64,000 bases of DNA, taken from assembly GCA_025618425.1 (NCBI GenBank), contig CM046842.1:35190188-35254187 (forward strand). The letters are read 5' to 3'. The stretch is from Heliocidaris tuberculata (taxonomy: Eukaryota; Echinodermata; Echinoidea; Camarodonta; Echinometridae). Made by a program: the position numbers and the translations under genes. This document shows positions 11,441-21,285 of this stretch, in pieces. A model generated the notes under the pieces. It had not been told where the DNA came from. It saw only the letters and a program-made list of their open reading frames with translations, and made no database searches. Positions within the stretch are counted from its first letter, which is position 1. Each line of letters begins with the position of its first letter.

Positions 11441-11845
11441 CCCTTTCGAGACATCTGACCACATTTTGTGGTTTGGCTCAAAGATTCAAAGCCCTAAAAA
11501 ATATACCAGATGCATGAGTAAAAAGAGAAGAAAAATAATCTGCACACACTCTGTCAATTTTTGTTGCATGACCATATTGCGTTTGGTGCCAGGAATTTTA
11601 AAAACGAGAATAAGCTTTTAAAATCTTTAAATTGGCAACACATTGAGAGGTTTAAGTTTGTTTTTGAATCAAAATTGGAAATTTTTTCCAACTTTTCGAA
11701 CTTTTGTGACCATAAAAAATATTGATTTCAAAGATATCACACCTTATTTGAACCACGTAGCACTAAAAGAAAAATGTTATTGTTGCCAATGTGAAGAATA
11801 AAATGTGATCGATTTAGCCCTTAAATAACTCCTGTCCTAAAAGGG
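11441..11845 (+). mobile_element. TTAA-flanked non-autonomous DNA element, copy 1
   Basis: The element begins CCCTTTCGAGAC directly after TTAA (11437-11440) and ends CCTAAAAGGG followed by ATAA. A second copy lies at 58092-58457 in the opposite orientation; shared blocks include CCACATTTTGTGGTTTGGCT, TTGGCAACACATT and CTTTTAGTGCT-like text. CCC...GGG ends next to TTAA are typical of piggyBac-type elements. There is no transposase ORF. Confidence 0.75.
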
Positions 11846-11849
11846 ATAA

Positions 11850-12086
11850 TAGACCTTTCCTCTTATGTTTTCCTTTTCTTTGTTCACATCATACCAATTG
11901 CTTTAATACTGTAAATCACACCCAAGTCTTTTTTGAATTATGTTCCGTATTTTCTATGCTTGTGTATATAATTGTTAATTTCTTGTTCTTAATTATTAAG
12001 TGTATATTGATATGTACTTGTTTTTTCAAAAAAATATTGTAAAGACATATGTGGAAAAAAGAAAAACTGAACTTTGAACTTTGAAT
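11850..12086 (+). mobile_element. Probable LINE 3' tail
   Basis: AT-rich text with TGTGTATATAATTG and GTATATTGATATG runs into TGAACTTTGAACTTTGAA at 12068-12086. A short tandem of this kind is typical of the 3' end of CR1/RTE-like LINEs. No reverse-transcriptase remnant is attached. Confidence 0.4.
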
Positions 12087-12309
12087 TTTCTTCCACTCTT
12101 TTCAGAGATGAAGGGCTGATTTGAAGAAGACGAAACGCCAAGGCAACTTGTTATCTTCATGGTGTGACGTCATCAATCGAAACACCCAAGTATGTTGAGA
12201 AGCTTAACATCTTCAAACAAGAAGGTAAGATACTGATATATCATGACTACAACTATATTATAAAATTGTGAGGTCGAAGTGGCTTATCCAGAAATTCATA
12301 AGCCGGGTT

Positions 12310-12444
12310 TTTTGTTTTTGTTTGTTTGTTTGTTTGTTGTTGTTTTGTTGTTGTTGTTGTTGTTGTTGTTTTGGGTTTTATTTCAATTAATTAATTAATT
12401 CATAATTCATTTATTTTATTTTTATTATTATTATTAATTTTTTT

Positions 12445-12483
<39 letters not shown>

Positions 12484-12520
12484 TCTTTTCTTTTTTTTTG
12501 GTGGGGGGGGGGGGGATTGA
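12310..12520. repeat. (GTT)n, (ATT)n and poly-G simple repeats
   Basis: GTTT/GTT repeats, then AATT and ATT repeats, then a T-run and poly-G. A second poly-G run lies at 12560-12571. Purely low-complexity. Confidence 0.9.
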
Positions 12521-12599
12521 TTCCAAATACTAATGTTAAACAGCCCAGGACTCAGATCGGGGGGGGGGGGGGAAAGGGGGGTATGTATCAGAGCAGCCT

Positions 12600-13428
12600 C
12601 GTGGACCCATATCGCAGGTTGTATTGATGATTTTTGATGATGTTTTTCATGGGGTGTGCGTGATGAGAAAGCGTGTCATTCTGAAGGATTTAGTGACCTT
12701 CCAACATATACTTTCATTGCGCATTCATGCACACAAGAAAAAGAAAAGGATAATATTTTGAAAGAAAGATTACTAAAAAATTTGAACGGATTTTCACTAT
12801 GAGGAGGGTATGACGAAATGTATAAACGTTATGTGACATGAAGTTAACATTCACAAAACTCACTTTACGCAAAGGGACGTTTTCAGTTGAGCTCGGGGTG
12901 TCTGCCAAAAAATACGACAATTTTTTCTAAGCGATTCAGAGACACATGATGGATTTACAACAACAACAACCAAAAAAAAAAGCAATGAATTAAAAAAAAA
13001 ATACGTATATCAAATTTGCTGACAGAAAAAAAATAACAGCCTGAGGGTTGAATTCTTCCAATCAATTTAATAAATTGAACAAATTGGGATTTCCCAACAG
13101 GATCCCCATCCTCTTTCAAGCGTTTTAAGAATTAAATGGGAAAATTTTCGACAAAAAAAAAAAAATGCCTGTTTGTGTTTTCACTTTATCTCACTTTAAA
13201 TAATGTTATATGTGTATACAATTATTTTGTATCGCTAGATTGCGAATGCACCTTACTTGGTTTTGTGAATTATTCTTAAATTTCTCTTAGCACACTTTTC
13301 AAGAGTCAAAACAAAAATGGATTACACGTGGTACAGACGTTGTCAATCGTCATCAGAAATTTTCAGTAGCTACCGGAAATATGCAGGATGCTCTATCTCC
13401 CGTAACCGGAAAAAGATAACGGTAAATC
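12600..13428. other. Gene-free stretch
   Basis: AT-rich with several A-runs. Short open frames show no domain, signal peptide or repeatable similarity to other parts of the window. Confidence 0.4.
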
Positions 13429-13643
13429 GTTTTGATCAGTGGCATAGCATTGATCCAGTCATTGAGGGGGTGGGAGGATGGGGGAACTATTTCATGTGTG
13501 ACTCAAATCAAATCAAATCAAATTATTGAATAAAAAAATTCACAAATTTTAGATTATCATTACACATGATACAAGGAAGTGCAAAGGGAGAATCAAAATA
13601 GGTTGTATATGTTTCGCAAGTTTATGTTTGTGTGTTGGGGGAT

Positions 13644-13795
13644 GTGCCGTGGTCTAGTGGTTTAAGGCGCTTGACTGGAGATGCGAGGATCGGGCGTTCG
13701 ATCCCCGGCACGGCACTTATGCCCTTGAGCAAGGCATTTTATCTACATTGCTCTTTTATCGTACATCAAATAAATGAAGTGCTAAAGGCATATTG
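13644..13795 (+). mobile_element. tRNA-derived SINE with intact cloverleaf-like head
   Basis: 13644-13716 resembles a whole tRNA: acceptor strands GTGCCGT and ACGGCAC, A box TGGTCTAGTGGTTTAAGG, B box GCGTTCGATCCCC. A tail with TGCCCTTGAGCAAGGCATTT follows, as in many SINE tails. The tail, and the location within an element, argue for a SINE rather than a working tRNA gene. It is the best-preserved SINE head in the window. Confidence 0.8.
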
Positions 13796-13869
13796 ATACC
13801 AGCGTTTGCATGTTTATTATCCCCCCAAAAATAAAAATGTGCGGATGGGTGCGTTAGGGTGTTTGTGTA

Positions 13870-13945
13870 TGTGTTTGTGTATGGGAGATGTGCGGGTGTG
13901 TGGGTTGGGGTGTGTGGGTTGGGGTGTGTGTATGTGTGTATGAGA
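13870..13945. repeat. GT/GGGTGT-rich minisatellite
   Basis: Degenerate repeats of GTGTGGGTTGGG and GTGTATGTGT. Thr/His/Pro-rich minus-strand ORFs here are spurious. Confidence 0.8.
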
Positions 13946-14218
13946 GGGTGTGGCAGGTCTCACTGAAGTGGATAAAGTGCGAGAGATCAAGGCCAGCGAG
14001 AGAGGGCAGGGTGTTATGTGGGGCGAGTGCAGCATCATGTTTCCAAGTCATGAAAGTTGCCCCTCTTCTCTATTTTTCGCCATTTGATTGGGGGACGTTT
14101 CCCCCTCCCCCTTCCGTAGCTGCACCACTGGTTTTGTTCGAAGTGATCTTTCAGGTCACTTGTTGAGAACAAACTCAGGATGTAAGGAAGGAAGACTGGA
14201 AGAGGACGGATGTCTGGG

Positions 14219-14705
14219 AAGGGCACCTGTTCTTAAATAATTGAATAGGAGTTTTATATGTATGGAACCAACTTCTTTTTTACTCTTGAAATGGGGTACC
14301 ATTTTCAGTATGAAAAGGGCACCTGTTCTTGAAGAATTAAAGGCGAGTATATATTGAACCAAATTCCTTTGTTTTCTTGAGATGGGGTACCATTCATTTT
14401 CATTATGGACACAGAAACTGATCTGCTTAGTTTACGATGAGTATGGAACCGATTTCATTTTTTTTTTCCTCTTGAGAAAAGGTAGCAGTCATTCTCAGTA
14501 TGCATGGACAAGGCACTTAATCTTAATGAATTGAAGGGAAGTGTTTGTAAGGAACCCACTTCTTTTATACTCTTGAAATGGCGCACCATTCATTTCAGTA
14601 TGGAAGGTGCGCCTCTTCTTTAAGAATTAAAGATGAGTTTTTGCATAGAGGGTGGCGTAGCTACGGGGGTACAGGGGCACGTGCTCCTTGATAAAATGGT
14701 GAAAA

Positions 14706-14742
<37 letters not shown>

Positions 14743-14990
14743 GAGAGGAGAAACAACTTAAGAAGAAAAAAAAAGACTGTACGACCTATTTCTTATACTC
14801 ATAAATGTGATGGCCGTGTTCTCTTACATTTTACCTACCGGTTCAGACCCCTCCCTCTCATGAAACCAGTGCCCCTCCGTTAATGGCTAGACCCAGGCTA
14901 CGCCACTGTGTATAGATCCAATTTCTTTTGCACTCTTTGGATACCAGTCACTTTCAGTATAGAACAGTACAGGTAGACCTTCTTTAATAG
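14219..14990. repeat. Tandem repeat, about 97-bp unit, six units
   Basis: GGGCACCTGTTCTT-like starts occur at about 14221, 14317, 14407, 14511, 14606 and 14971. Each continues through GAATTAAAGG, TATGGAACCAACTTCTTTT, CTCTTGAAATGGGGTACCA and TTTCAGTATG. Unit spacing is 90-104 bp. The last unit is split by the hAT-type element at 14650-14908; removing it and one TSD restores a spacing of about 98 bp. Confidence 0.9.
14650..14908. mobile_element. hAT-type MITE, 259 bp, inside a tandem array
   Basis: Left terminus GGGTGGCGTAGCTACGG and right terminus CCCAGGCTACGCCACTG are inverted. TSD TGCATAGA (14642-14649) versus TGTATAGA (14909-14916) matches 7/8. Adjacent array units show the uninterrupted target, ATGTATGGAACCAACTT, which independently supports the insertion. 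The core contains (GA)n and no ORF. Confidence 0.9.
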
Positions 14991-15023
14991 CCAATGTTCA
15001 TCATCCGGCTCCCTTAACTCTAC

Positions 15024-15027
15024 CCCC

Positions 15028-15088
<61 letters not shown>
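15024..15088. repeat. Poly-C followed by (TC)n
   Basis: A C-run of more than 30 passes directly into a TC dinucleotide run. The true length is likely uncertain in any assembly. Confidence 0.9.
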
Positions 15089-15089
<1 letters not shown>

Positions 15090-15094
<5 letters not shown>

Positions 15095-16027
15095 CACACC
15101 ATCTTACCTCTTATATTTGCACTTGGCATGCTTGGTGCCATAAATTGATATGCTTAATAAAGCATAAAGCATAAGCTTAATAACAAATTTCCAGTTTTAG
15201 GTAGTATGAAGATTGAAATGATTCAATATTATGAGGATGAGAAATACGTTTATCGGGTCTGTATAACAAATTTTTTACTAAATGGTTGTCACTTCGATCT
15301 TTGTTTGTCTAAACAAAAAGGAGATCAATGTAATAGCACTGTTTCATATGAGTTTAACATGCAAATCAGTTTCATTGAGTTGTGAAATGTTGGTTATTTG
15401 ACTCAATGAAATAGCCTATGGAGGCTGGGCTAAAAAGTTTTTTTTTTTTAAAGTAAATCGATATCATAAAAAATGAACGGTTAGAGTGTTTTAAAATCGA
15501 TGTGTGTCAAAGCTCTTTTCCACCCCCTCCCTCTACTCACTTAGTTTTTTGTTTTGCTTTTTGTTTTGTTTTTGTTTTCAATTTTTCATTAATTTTATTT
15601 CATTTTACTCCCCCCCCCCCCCTCCTTTTTCAATTCGGTAAGGGGGCGGGATGATATTTACCAGGATAAATGCAGTTATCTGGTAATGACGATCAAGCAA
15701 GTATATTGCTTTGTGAAGGACGTTCAAATTATGTATGTCAATAATTGATGCATATGGATTTCAGATGCATTGTGTAGTGATTAGATATGTGTTATTCATG
15801 TTTTAGACACATGATAGCTTCTATCCATTCACGTTGGAATTCGTGTGGAGCAAGATGACATTTCATAACTGTTGTTTAATTGTCTGTTATTCGTGTGATT
15901 TCTGTAAGATTTCCAGTTTATACAGCACCGTTATAACGTGCTCTGAATCTAGTTTTCATATCGTTATTCAGAAGTACGAACTGAACATAATAAAGTCGAG
16001 GAAATACATAATGTCAGTGATGGCAGG
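15090..16027. other. Gene-free stretch
   Basis: AT-rich with T-runs, a GTTTT-repeat near 15545 and a poly-C run near 15609. No gene or complete element was recognised. Confidence 0.4.
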
Positions 16028-16035
16028 GCCTTCAG

Positions 16036-16430
16036 CAGTGTGGCCAGCGAAAAAAATACTATTCTGCTAGCGAGCAGCGAAAATTCTGCTGAATCAATAT
16101 ATTGCTAAATGAAACTTTTACTCAAACATTATTTGACAAGCAAAAAAAAAAGAAAAGAAAGAAATAAAAGGTTATTAGCATTTTTAGGAGGACTCTTTAC
16201 TCAAAATTCTCTGACAAGCGAAAAAAAAAAAAGAAGAAAAAAAAAAAAAAAGGTTATCAGCATTTTGGGGTGTATTTTTATTAAAAAATACTCTGACAAG
16301 CAAAAAAACAGAAACACCAGAATTCTGCTGAAATTCTAAATTTTGTCAAATTATGCCTAGCATAATGTTAGATGCTAAAGCGCTCAAAATTCTGCCAGAA
16401 AGCAGAATTCTGCCAACTCTGGCAACCTTG
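16036..16430. mobile_element. hAT-type MITE, 395 bp, with perfect 8-bp TSD
   Basis: Flanked by identical GCCTTCAG at 16028-16035 and 16431-16438. Ends are CAGTGTGGCCAGCG and CTCTGGCAACCTTG (reverse complement CAAGGTTGCCAGAG). The interior has a degenerate repeat of ACTCTGACAAGCAAAAAA and GGTTATCAGCATTTT at about 90-bp spacing and multiple AATTCTGC words. There is no transposase. Confidence 0.88.
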
Positions 16431-16458
16431 GCCTTCAGGGAGAACAGTATTAGTACTG

Positions 16459-16735
16459 ATGAGGCCGGGTCCGCTCGCTATCCATAAGGACCGCTGTTCA
16501 TAGAACACCGCTATTCATTTAACACGCGCTATGAATAGCGGTCCTTATGAGTAGTTATGAATAGTGGTCCTTATGAATGGATGTCCTTATGAATAGCAAG
16601 GAAATTTGTCTATGGTTTTGCTCGCTATTCAGAAGGACCGCTATTCGTACAAAATCGCTATTCATTTAGTCACGCGTTATGGATAGCGGTCCTTATGAAT
16701 AACGGTCCTTATGACTTGCGGAGGTTACCCCGATG
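16459..16735. repeat. Duplicated hairpin module built on CGCTATTCATAAGGACCG
   Basis: Two copies about 155 bp apart (from about 16467 and 16622) each start CTCGCTATYCAKAAGGACCG and end ATAGCGGTCCTTATGA, so each can form a stem. Additional GGTCCTTATGAAT words lie between and after. The unit has no ORF. Confidence 0.75.
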
Positions 16736-16943
16736 AGGCTACCCTTGGTAAGCAAGATATAGTTGCTGAATTCACGAAGCGGCACAAACTCCCCCGGATC
16801 TTTCAATACGCATTCCGAGAAAAACGCGATTCAAATTTTTGCATATTGACTTGTTGATATGAGTTAAATTTGATGAATCATATTTTTAAGAAGGAGAAGA
16901 AAAAATGTTAGCAGTGCAAGGCTGCAAACATTCGTGTCACTTT

Positions 16944-17365
16944 GTGCCACTTCGTGAAAAAAAAAATATGCGTAATCTGGTACGCACCTTATGCTTTTGT
17001 TGTTGTTGTTGTTGTTGTTGTTGTTTTTTTTTTGGTTGTTGTTGTTTTTTTTTTTTTGTATTGGCGAAGTGACACAACGTTCTGTGCCGCACACTATGGA
17101 ATTCGCTTTTTACTTTTTCACGAAGTGACACATTGGATGCGCGCGTGTACCGTGCGCGCTCTTTATTCATACGTGCGCTCCATTCACCATAACGTAAAAA
17201 AAGTTGTGTCACTTCGTGAATTAAATGGTTGGCCTTTTTGAGGTTCGTATCATTTCGATAATACCGTTTCTTGCAGAATAAATCAAAATTGATACTTAAG
17301 ATTGAAGAAAACAAAAATGAAATTTGATATTTTACGCTATTTTTGGCGTTGTGCCACTTCGTGAA
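16944..17365. repeat. Cluster of five TTCACGAAGTGACACA-type words in both orientations
   Basis: CACTTCGTGAA or its complement occurs near 16948, 17065 (variant), 17118, 17207 and 17353. The first and last are in the same orientation. Between them are a (GTT)n tract and a GC-rich patch with GTGCGCGC. This may be a composite of nested MITEs; boundaries and TSDs could not be fixed. Confidence 0.6.
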
Positions 17366-17399
17366 TTCGTATTACTATAAGTATTTTTAACATTATCAT

Positions 17400-17415
17400 T
17401 TTACATCGGTTATCA

Positions 17416-17464
<49 letters not shown>

Positions 17465-18000
17465 GATTAATTTATGACTTCAAAGTAAAATCTTTTGATT
17501 TTGTAAACAGGACTGCGTTCTATTCGTCAGCATTCAGTAATATTGTTCTTTTCATTCTTTTTTTTTACCGCTTCCGTCTTCTTTATTTCTCTCTGCTCTC
17601 TACCTCCCCCTCAACCTTTCAACTTCAGGATTATGCTGCCGATATACTACCATCAGGCATTCTCATTTTTCCGGCCATCTCTGTCTCTTCCCGCCATATA
17701 TGCCGCTTCCCGCCCTCCCTGCTAGCGACAGATCACCTGACACATGCCTGACCGCCCTACATCCGGGGATCAAAATCAAGGAAGAACGTGACTCAACAAA
17801 GAGAATAAACAAAATCTTTTGGTTTGGACTTTTTGCACGATCACTAGCACTGAATTATTTTTTTCCGAATCTGTAAAAGAAACATATGATTAAACTACGT
17901 CACTGTTGCTCATAACACTTAAGGACAAACCCCACTCATCCTACTTTTCAATAGGAACTATAGATCATATTTTAGCGACTTTGTTTCTTGAAACTTAGAC
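17400..18000. other. Upstream region of the Ig-receptor gene
   Basis: An (ATT)n microsatellite (17409-17463) is followed by CT-rich and mixed sequence. No ORF of interest is seen. The last in-frame stop before the Ig-receptor ORF is TAG at 17996-17998. Confidence 0.5.
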
Positions 18001-18007
18001 GGAATAA

Positions 18008-18014
18008 TATAAAG
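18008..18014 (+). promoter_or_regulatory. Candidate TATA box
   Basis: TATAAAG lies 60 bp upstream of the favoured ATG at 18068, a workable distance for a short 5' UTR in an intronless gene. No other core-promoter motif was verified. Alternatively, sequence just before the ATG (GGAGCAG, ending about 18060) could be a splice acceptor, though it lacks a good pyrimidine tract. Confidence 0.35.
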
Positions 18015-18067
18015 CACGCCATTTTACTTTGCATAAGCTAAAAAGTGTTTTGGAGCAGGAGTTTAAG

Positions 18068-20824
18068 ATGAATCTTCGCAGGATGCACCAGCTCTTTGCC
18101 ATACTTATAATTGCAAGCAGGTTTTGTGTATTGACTGCGATACCTAGCTTTGAGGTACAGCCAGTAGATGTTGAAGTCATTGAGGGCGGGCTTGCCATTT
18201 TAAGTTGTACCGTGGCAGATCTAGGCGATGCAAAAGTGTACTGGCGTTATGTGAACGAATTGAAGTCCCCCGTGCCACTTACAGAGGGTAGAAACACAAC
18301 GAAGTACGCAGGGCTGCACAATGGTCTTACAAGGAGAATTTCGATTTCGGGTGACCCCAATCACGGCGAGTACAATCTCCGCATAAAAAACGTCATGACG
18401 TCAGACCAGAGGCAATATTTTTGTTCTGCTGTCACAACCGATTCCACTGTATATGATTCTATGAGAGCCATTCTTTTGGTTACGCCAGACGAACCTAACC
18501 CTTTACCCGCCTGCTCAGCTGAAGCAATCGATCCTCCCAGAATAGTTAATATCGGTTCATTGGTTCGCTTTACATGTGCGACGGCATCAGGTTCTCCTCG
18601 GCGACCGTTAGCTTGGACCATACTTGAAGGGGGAAGGAGAACTGTACTTGTTTCCTGCCCACAGTCTCCATGCGTGCATAATCGGCAGTTGTCCATTGAG
18701 GACGTTACTAAAACGTTTGTATGCGAATTGCTTGATGGAACTGTATATCCATATAAGGTTGAATGTACTTACACGCCGTTACAACGCCATATTAACGTAG
18801 TCATAGACCCTCCTGTGTTTCAACACCCACCAGGGAACCGGCAAGGGTTCTTGTGCCTTCCAGTTCAGTACGACCCATATAACCTGTTATTTGAATGGTA
18901 TCGCGACTCTGAACTCATTCCCAACGGGACAGGTCATTCGTTGCTGAACCTAATGATAAACCACGAAGACGCTGGCTCCACATTATCCTGCGTAGTTTCG
19001 ACACTCAATGGGTCTTTCTATGGCAAGGGGCAGGCTAGGATCGAACCGTTTGATCCTAGTGATGTCTTCCCTGACATTGAGGGCTCTTCATCTCCGACTC
19101 TAGATCACATAACAACAAGACTTACTGAGACCGAGATGTCTTCAAGCAGATCTGGAACGGTTATCAAGCACACGACAACCTTACCCTCCACTGCAGGACC
19201 ACTGCTCTCCATCCAACCTATAGCAGAAATCACTGGTGGGGATAATTCCTCAAAGCATCTCTCGATTTTAGTTGTTGTGTCTGCCATTGCGGGAGCTCTA
19301 GTGACAATGCTCATATGTGCCATTGGTATGGTAGTGCTTGTATTCATTCGCAAGAGACGAAAGCAAATCATAACCCTACAGCAAAACGGGGCTGCACAGG
19401 GCAACGGTAATTGCGGGCAATTGGAAATGAGTGTTGTAAAAACAAATAATGTGGAAAGGTGTATCACCATGGAAACCGAAGATAACAAAATGAATGCGCA
19501 ACGACAATCGATAGGATCGGATATTGAAGGTAACTTCGACAGGTTCTACGTCACACTTGAACCCGAAGAAAATGAAGCTGCAGAGGATATTGATTGTATC
19601 CAAAAAACAAGTAAGGAAAGTCCTACGGCTGAAAAGTCATCAGCTTTTGGGCCACCGTGTACACCTAACGAATACGCACGGCCTCAAACGAAACCGTTAG
19701 AAATCTCAGATCAGCTTAATCAAGGAATGATCAATCAAGGATTCTCTAAGATCCATGAGCGCACCATGTCAGAATCTTCAGCAAGTGCTTATGCCGTAAC
19801 GGATGTAGTGTCACACGAGGGTCGTTTCGTTTTCAAAGGCATGTCCGGCCGCGACGAGGCTCATATGGGTGTTTGTCGCCTCCCGTCTGGGGGACGCTCA
19901 TCCACAATGTCCAGAGCGCTTACCAGAAATCAAACTGCTCCACCACTTCCTGCACGAACACTTCCTCGAACAACTTCAGTCCTTGATGATCAACCCCCTA
20001 GCGATGATTCCTTCAGTCAACGACGGCAATCAGATTCCGAAGCCATTAAGGAAAAGGCAAAAGGTAAATCAAAAAATGGCTTCGGAAGTCGTTGGCCCTG
20101 GTCGGTGAGAAACAAGAAAGAGTGTTCAATGGCTTGTGAAGTTACAGCGGAAACACAAGATGTCCCTCCAAGCGAATGCGAAAGCAGACGGTTGTCAGTG
20201 GCAAGTGGTGGCAGCGGGGACTATGCCGAAATCGTCAGCGTCGATAAGGATAATGACTCGAATGCAGGCAACAGACACTCAGTAGCTTCCGAGAGACTAG
20301 ACAGCATTCCTGAGCGGTCTGTTCCCGCCAGTGATTACCAAGACGTCGAGGCATATGCTTCATCAGTAGCTCTTCTGGAGAACCAGCCTAAGATTGGAAA
20401 AGAGACTACAACCGAGTCTGGATACGATCGGTTATCCAGACCAAATCAAGTCCAAGAAACTCCCCTCCGGCGGTCTGGCACCGTGCCGATTTATGCCAAA
20501 GTAAAGAAATCAAAAAGCCTCGATCATGATGGACACGGTAAGACAACAAACGAAACCGGTCAAACAAACACATGCAGAAACAGGACAAACAGTTCTGAGG
20601 GTCCGAAGCTCCTTCGAAGCATGTCCGAGGGAACAGCGCCCTCTGCTCGCAAGAATAAGACGAGAGTCACTGGTGGGTACGACACAGTGGAGATATCGGA
20701 GAAATTGGACAATATCTTGGTGCAAATGAGAAATGGGTTCTCCGGAGAAACAGTTGATATATCTGACAGAGAGAACGTAGAGTCAAGCACGAATAAAGGA
20801 AGTCACTTCGCTGACATCGTCTAA
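18068..20824 (+). CDS. Type I membrane Ig-superfamily receptor, Neph/KIRREL-like first domain
   Basis: The frame is open from 17999; the first ATG is at 18068 and gives 918 residues (a second ATG follows at 18083). A hydrophobic segment after the Met (LFAILIIASRFCVLTA) fits a signal peptide. In numbering from the upstream TTG at 18029, Ig1 spans about 42-152 (Cys60, Trp72, Cys132, with HGEYNLRI as in Neph/KIRREL V-sets). Ig2 spans about 158-258 (Cys183, Cys232) and Ig3 about 260-340 (Cys276, Cys321). A Ser/Thr stalk and one membrane helix (412-440) followed by RKRRK come next. N-glycosylation sequons are at 89, 299, 327 and 406. The tail of about 490 residues has SDYQDV and SGYDRL (ITIM-like), YAEIV, YAKV, YDTV, the SH3-type motif PPLPAR and a C-terminal DIV that could bind PDZ class III. 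Adhesion and tyrosine-based signalling are inferred. Being intronless is unusual for this family; a retrogene or one giant exon are alternatives. Confidence 0.85.
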   Translation: MNLRRMHQLFAILIIASRFCVLTAIPSFEVQPVDVEVIEGGLAILSCTVADLGDAKVYWRYVNELKSPVPLTEGRNTTKYAGLHNGLTRRISISGDPNHGEYNLRIKNVMTSDQRQYFCSAVTTDSTVYDSMRAILLVTPDEPNPLPACSAEAIDPPRIVNIGSLVRFTCATASGSPRRPLAWTILEGGRRTVLVSCPQSPCVHNRQLSIEDVTKTFVCELLDGTVYPYKVECTYTPLQRHINVVIDPPVFQHPPGNRQGFLCLPVQYDPYNLLFEWYRDSELIPNGTGHSLLNLMINHEDAGSTLSCVVSTLNGSFYGKGQARIEPFDPSDVFPDIEGSSSPTLDHITTRLTETEMSSSRSGTVIKHTTTLPSTAGPLLSIQPIAEITGGDNSSKHLSILVVVSAIAGALVTMLICAIGMVVLVFIRKRRKQIITLQQNGAAQGNGNCGQLEMSVVKTNNVERCITMETEDNKMNAQRQSIGSDIEGNFDRFYVTLEPEENEAAEDIDCIQKTSKESPTAEKSSAFGPPCTPNEYARPQTKPLEISDQLNQGMINQGFSKIHERTMSESSASAYAVTDVVSHEGRFVFKGMSGRDEAHMGVCRLPSGGRSSTMSRALTRNQTAPPLPARTLPRTTSVLDDQPPSDDSFSQRRQSDSEAIKEKAKGKSKNGFGSRWPWSVRNKKECSMACEVTAETQDVPPSECESRRLSVASGGSGDYAEIVSVDKDNDSNAGNRHSVASERLDSIPERSVPASDYQDVEAYASSVALLENQPKIGKETTTESGYDRLSRPNQVQETPLRRSGTVPIYAKVKKSKSLDHDGHGKTTNETGQTNTCRNRTNSSEGPKLLRSMSEGTAPSARKNKTRVTGGYDTVEISEKLDNILVQMRNGFSGETVDISDRENVESSTNKGSHFADIV

Positions 20825-20990
20825 GCTGTACTGCTATCAATGTCATTGGTGATATTTTGAAAATATTATGTACCTACAATGCTAATGTTCCTTAGCAAAT
20901 TAACATTAAGATTGCTACCGGGTTATGTGTATATATTCTTGTGTATATTTGTTTGCAATTCACGCCCCTCCTTTTGAGTCCCCTATCTCT
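20825..20990 (+). other. Proximal 3' UTR of the Ig-receptor gene
   Basis: AT-rich sequence directly after the TAA stop. No AATAAA is seen close by; the first clear one is at 21779-21784, so the transcript end is not fixed. Confidence 0.4.
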
Positions 20991-20999
20991 TTCTCTCCC

Positions 21000-21035
<36 letters not shown>

Positions 21036-21285
21036 ACCTCTCCCTGTTTCTCTATCTCCTCCTCCCTCTCTATGCCTCTCCTGTTCTGTCTGCCGGTATT
21101 TTCCTCCTCCTCTCCTTCTCTCGCTATCTACCTACCTGCCTCTCAGTTTTCTTCTTCCTTCCCCTCTCCACGTTTGTCTTTGCTCTGTCTCTGTTTCTCC
21201 CTCTCTTTTACTATATGCCACTTTTTTTTCTCTCTCTCTCTCTCTCTTTCTCCTTCTCTTTCTCTTTCTTTCTCTATCTCATACT
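20991..21285. repeat. Poly-C and (CT)n pyrimidine tract
   Basis: A C-run passes into long CT-rich repeats ending near 21285. Ser/Leu/Pro-rich ORFs across it are spurious. Confidence 0.9.

Larger units (their letters stand above)
13437..14130. mobile_element. hAT-type element with 8-bp TSD and nested SINE
   Basis: Left end CAGTGGCATAGCATTGATCC (13437) pairs with right end CCGTAGCTGCACCACTG (reverse complement CAGTGGTGCAGCTACGG). Flanks are GTTTTGAT (13429-13436) and GTTTTGTT (14131-14138), a 7/8 match. The SINE at 13644-13795 and a short AAATC run near 13503 lie inside, so they are later insertions or acquired sequence. There is no transposase. Confidence 0.6.

Noticed and set aside
13644..13716. 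Functional tRNA gene
   Set aside because: The cloverleaf-like head is followed by a typical SINE tail and no terminator-like T-run at the tRNA end; related SINE heads occur elsewhere in the window.
18029..18067. Start of the Ig receptor at 18029
   Set aside because: That codon is TTG; the first ATG at 18068 gives a better signal peptide.
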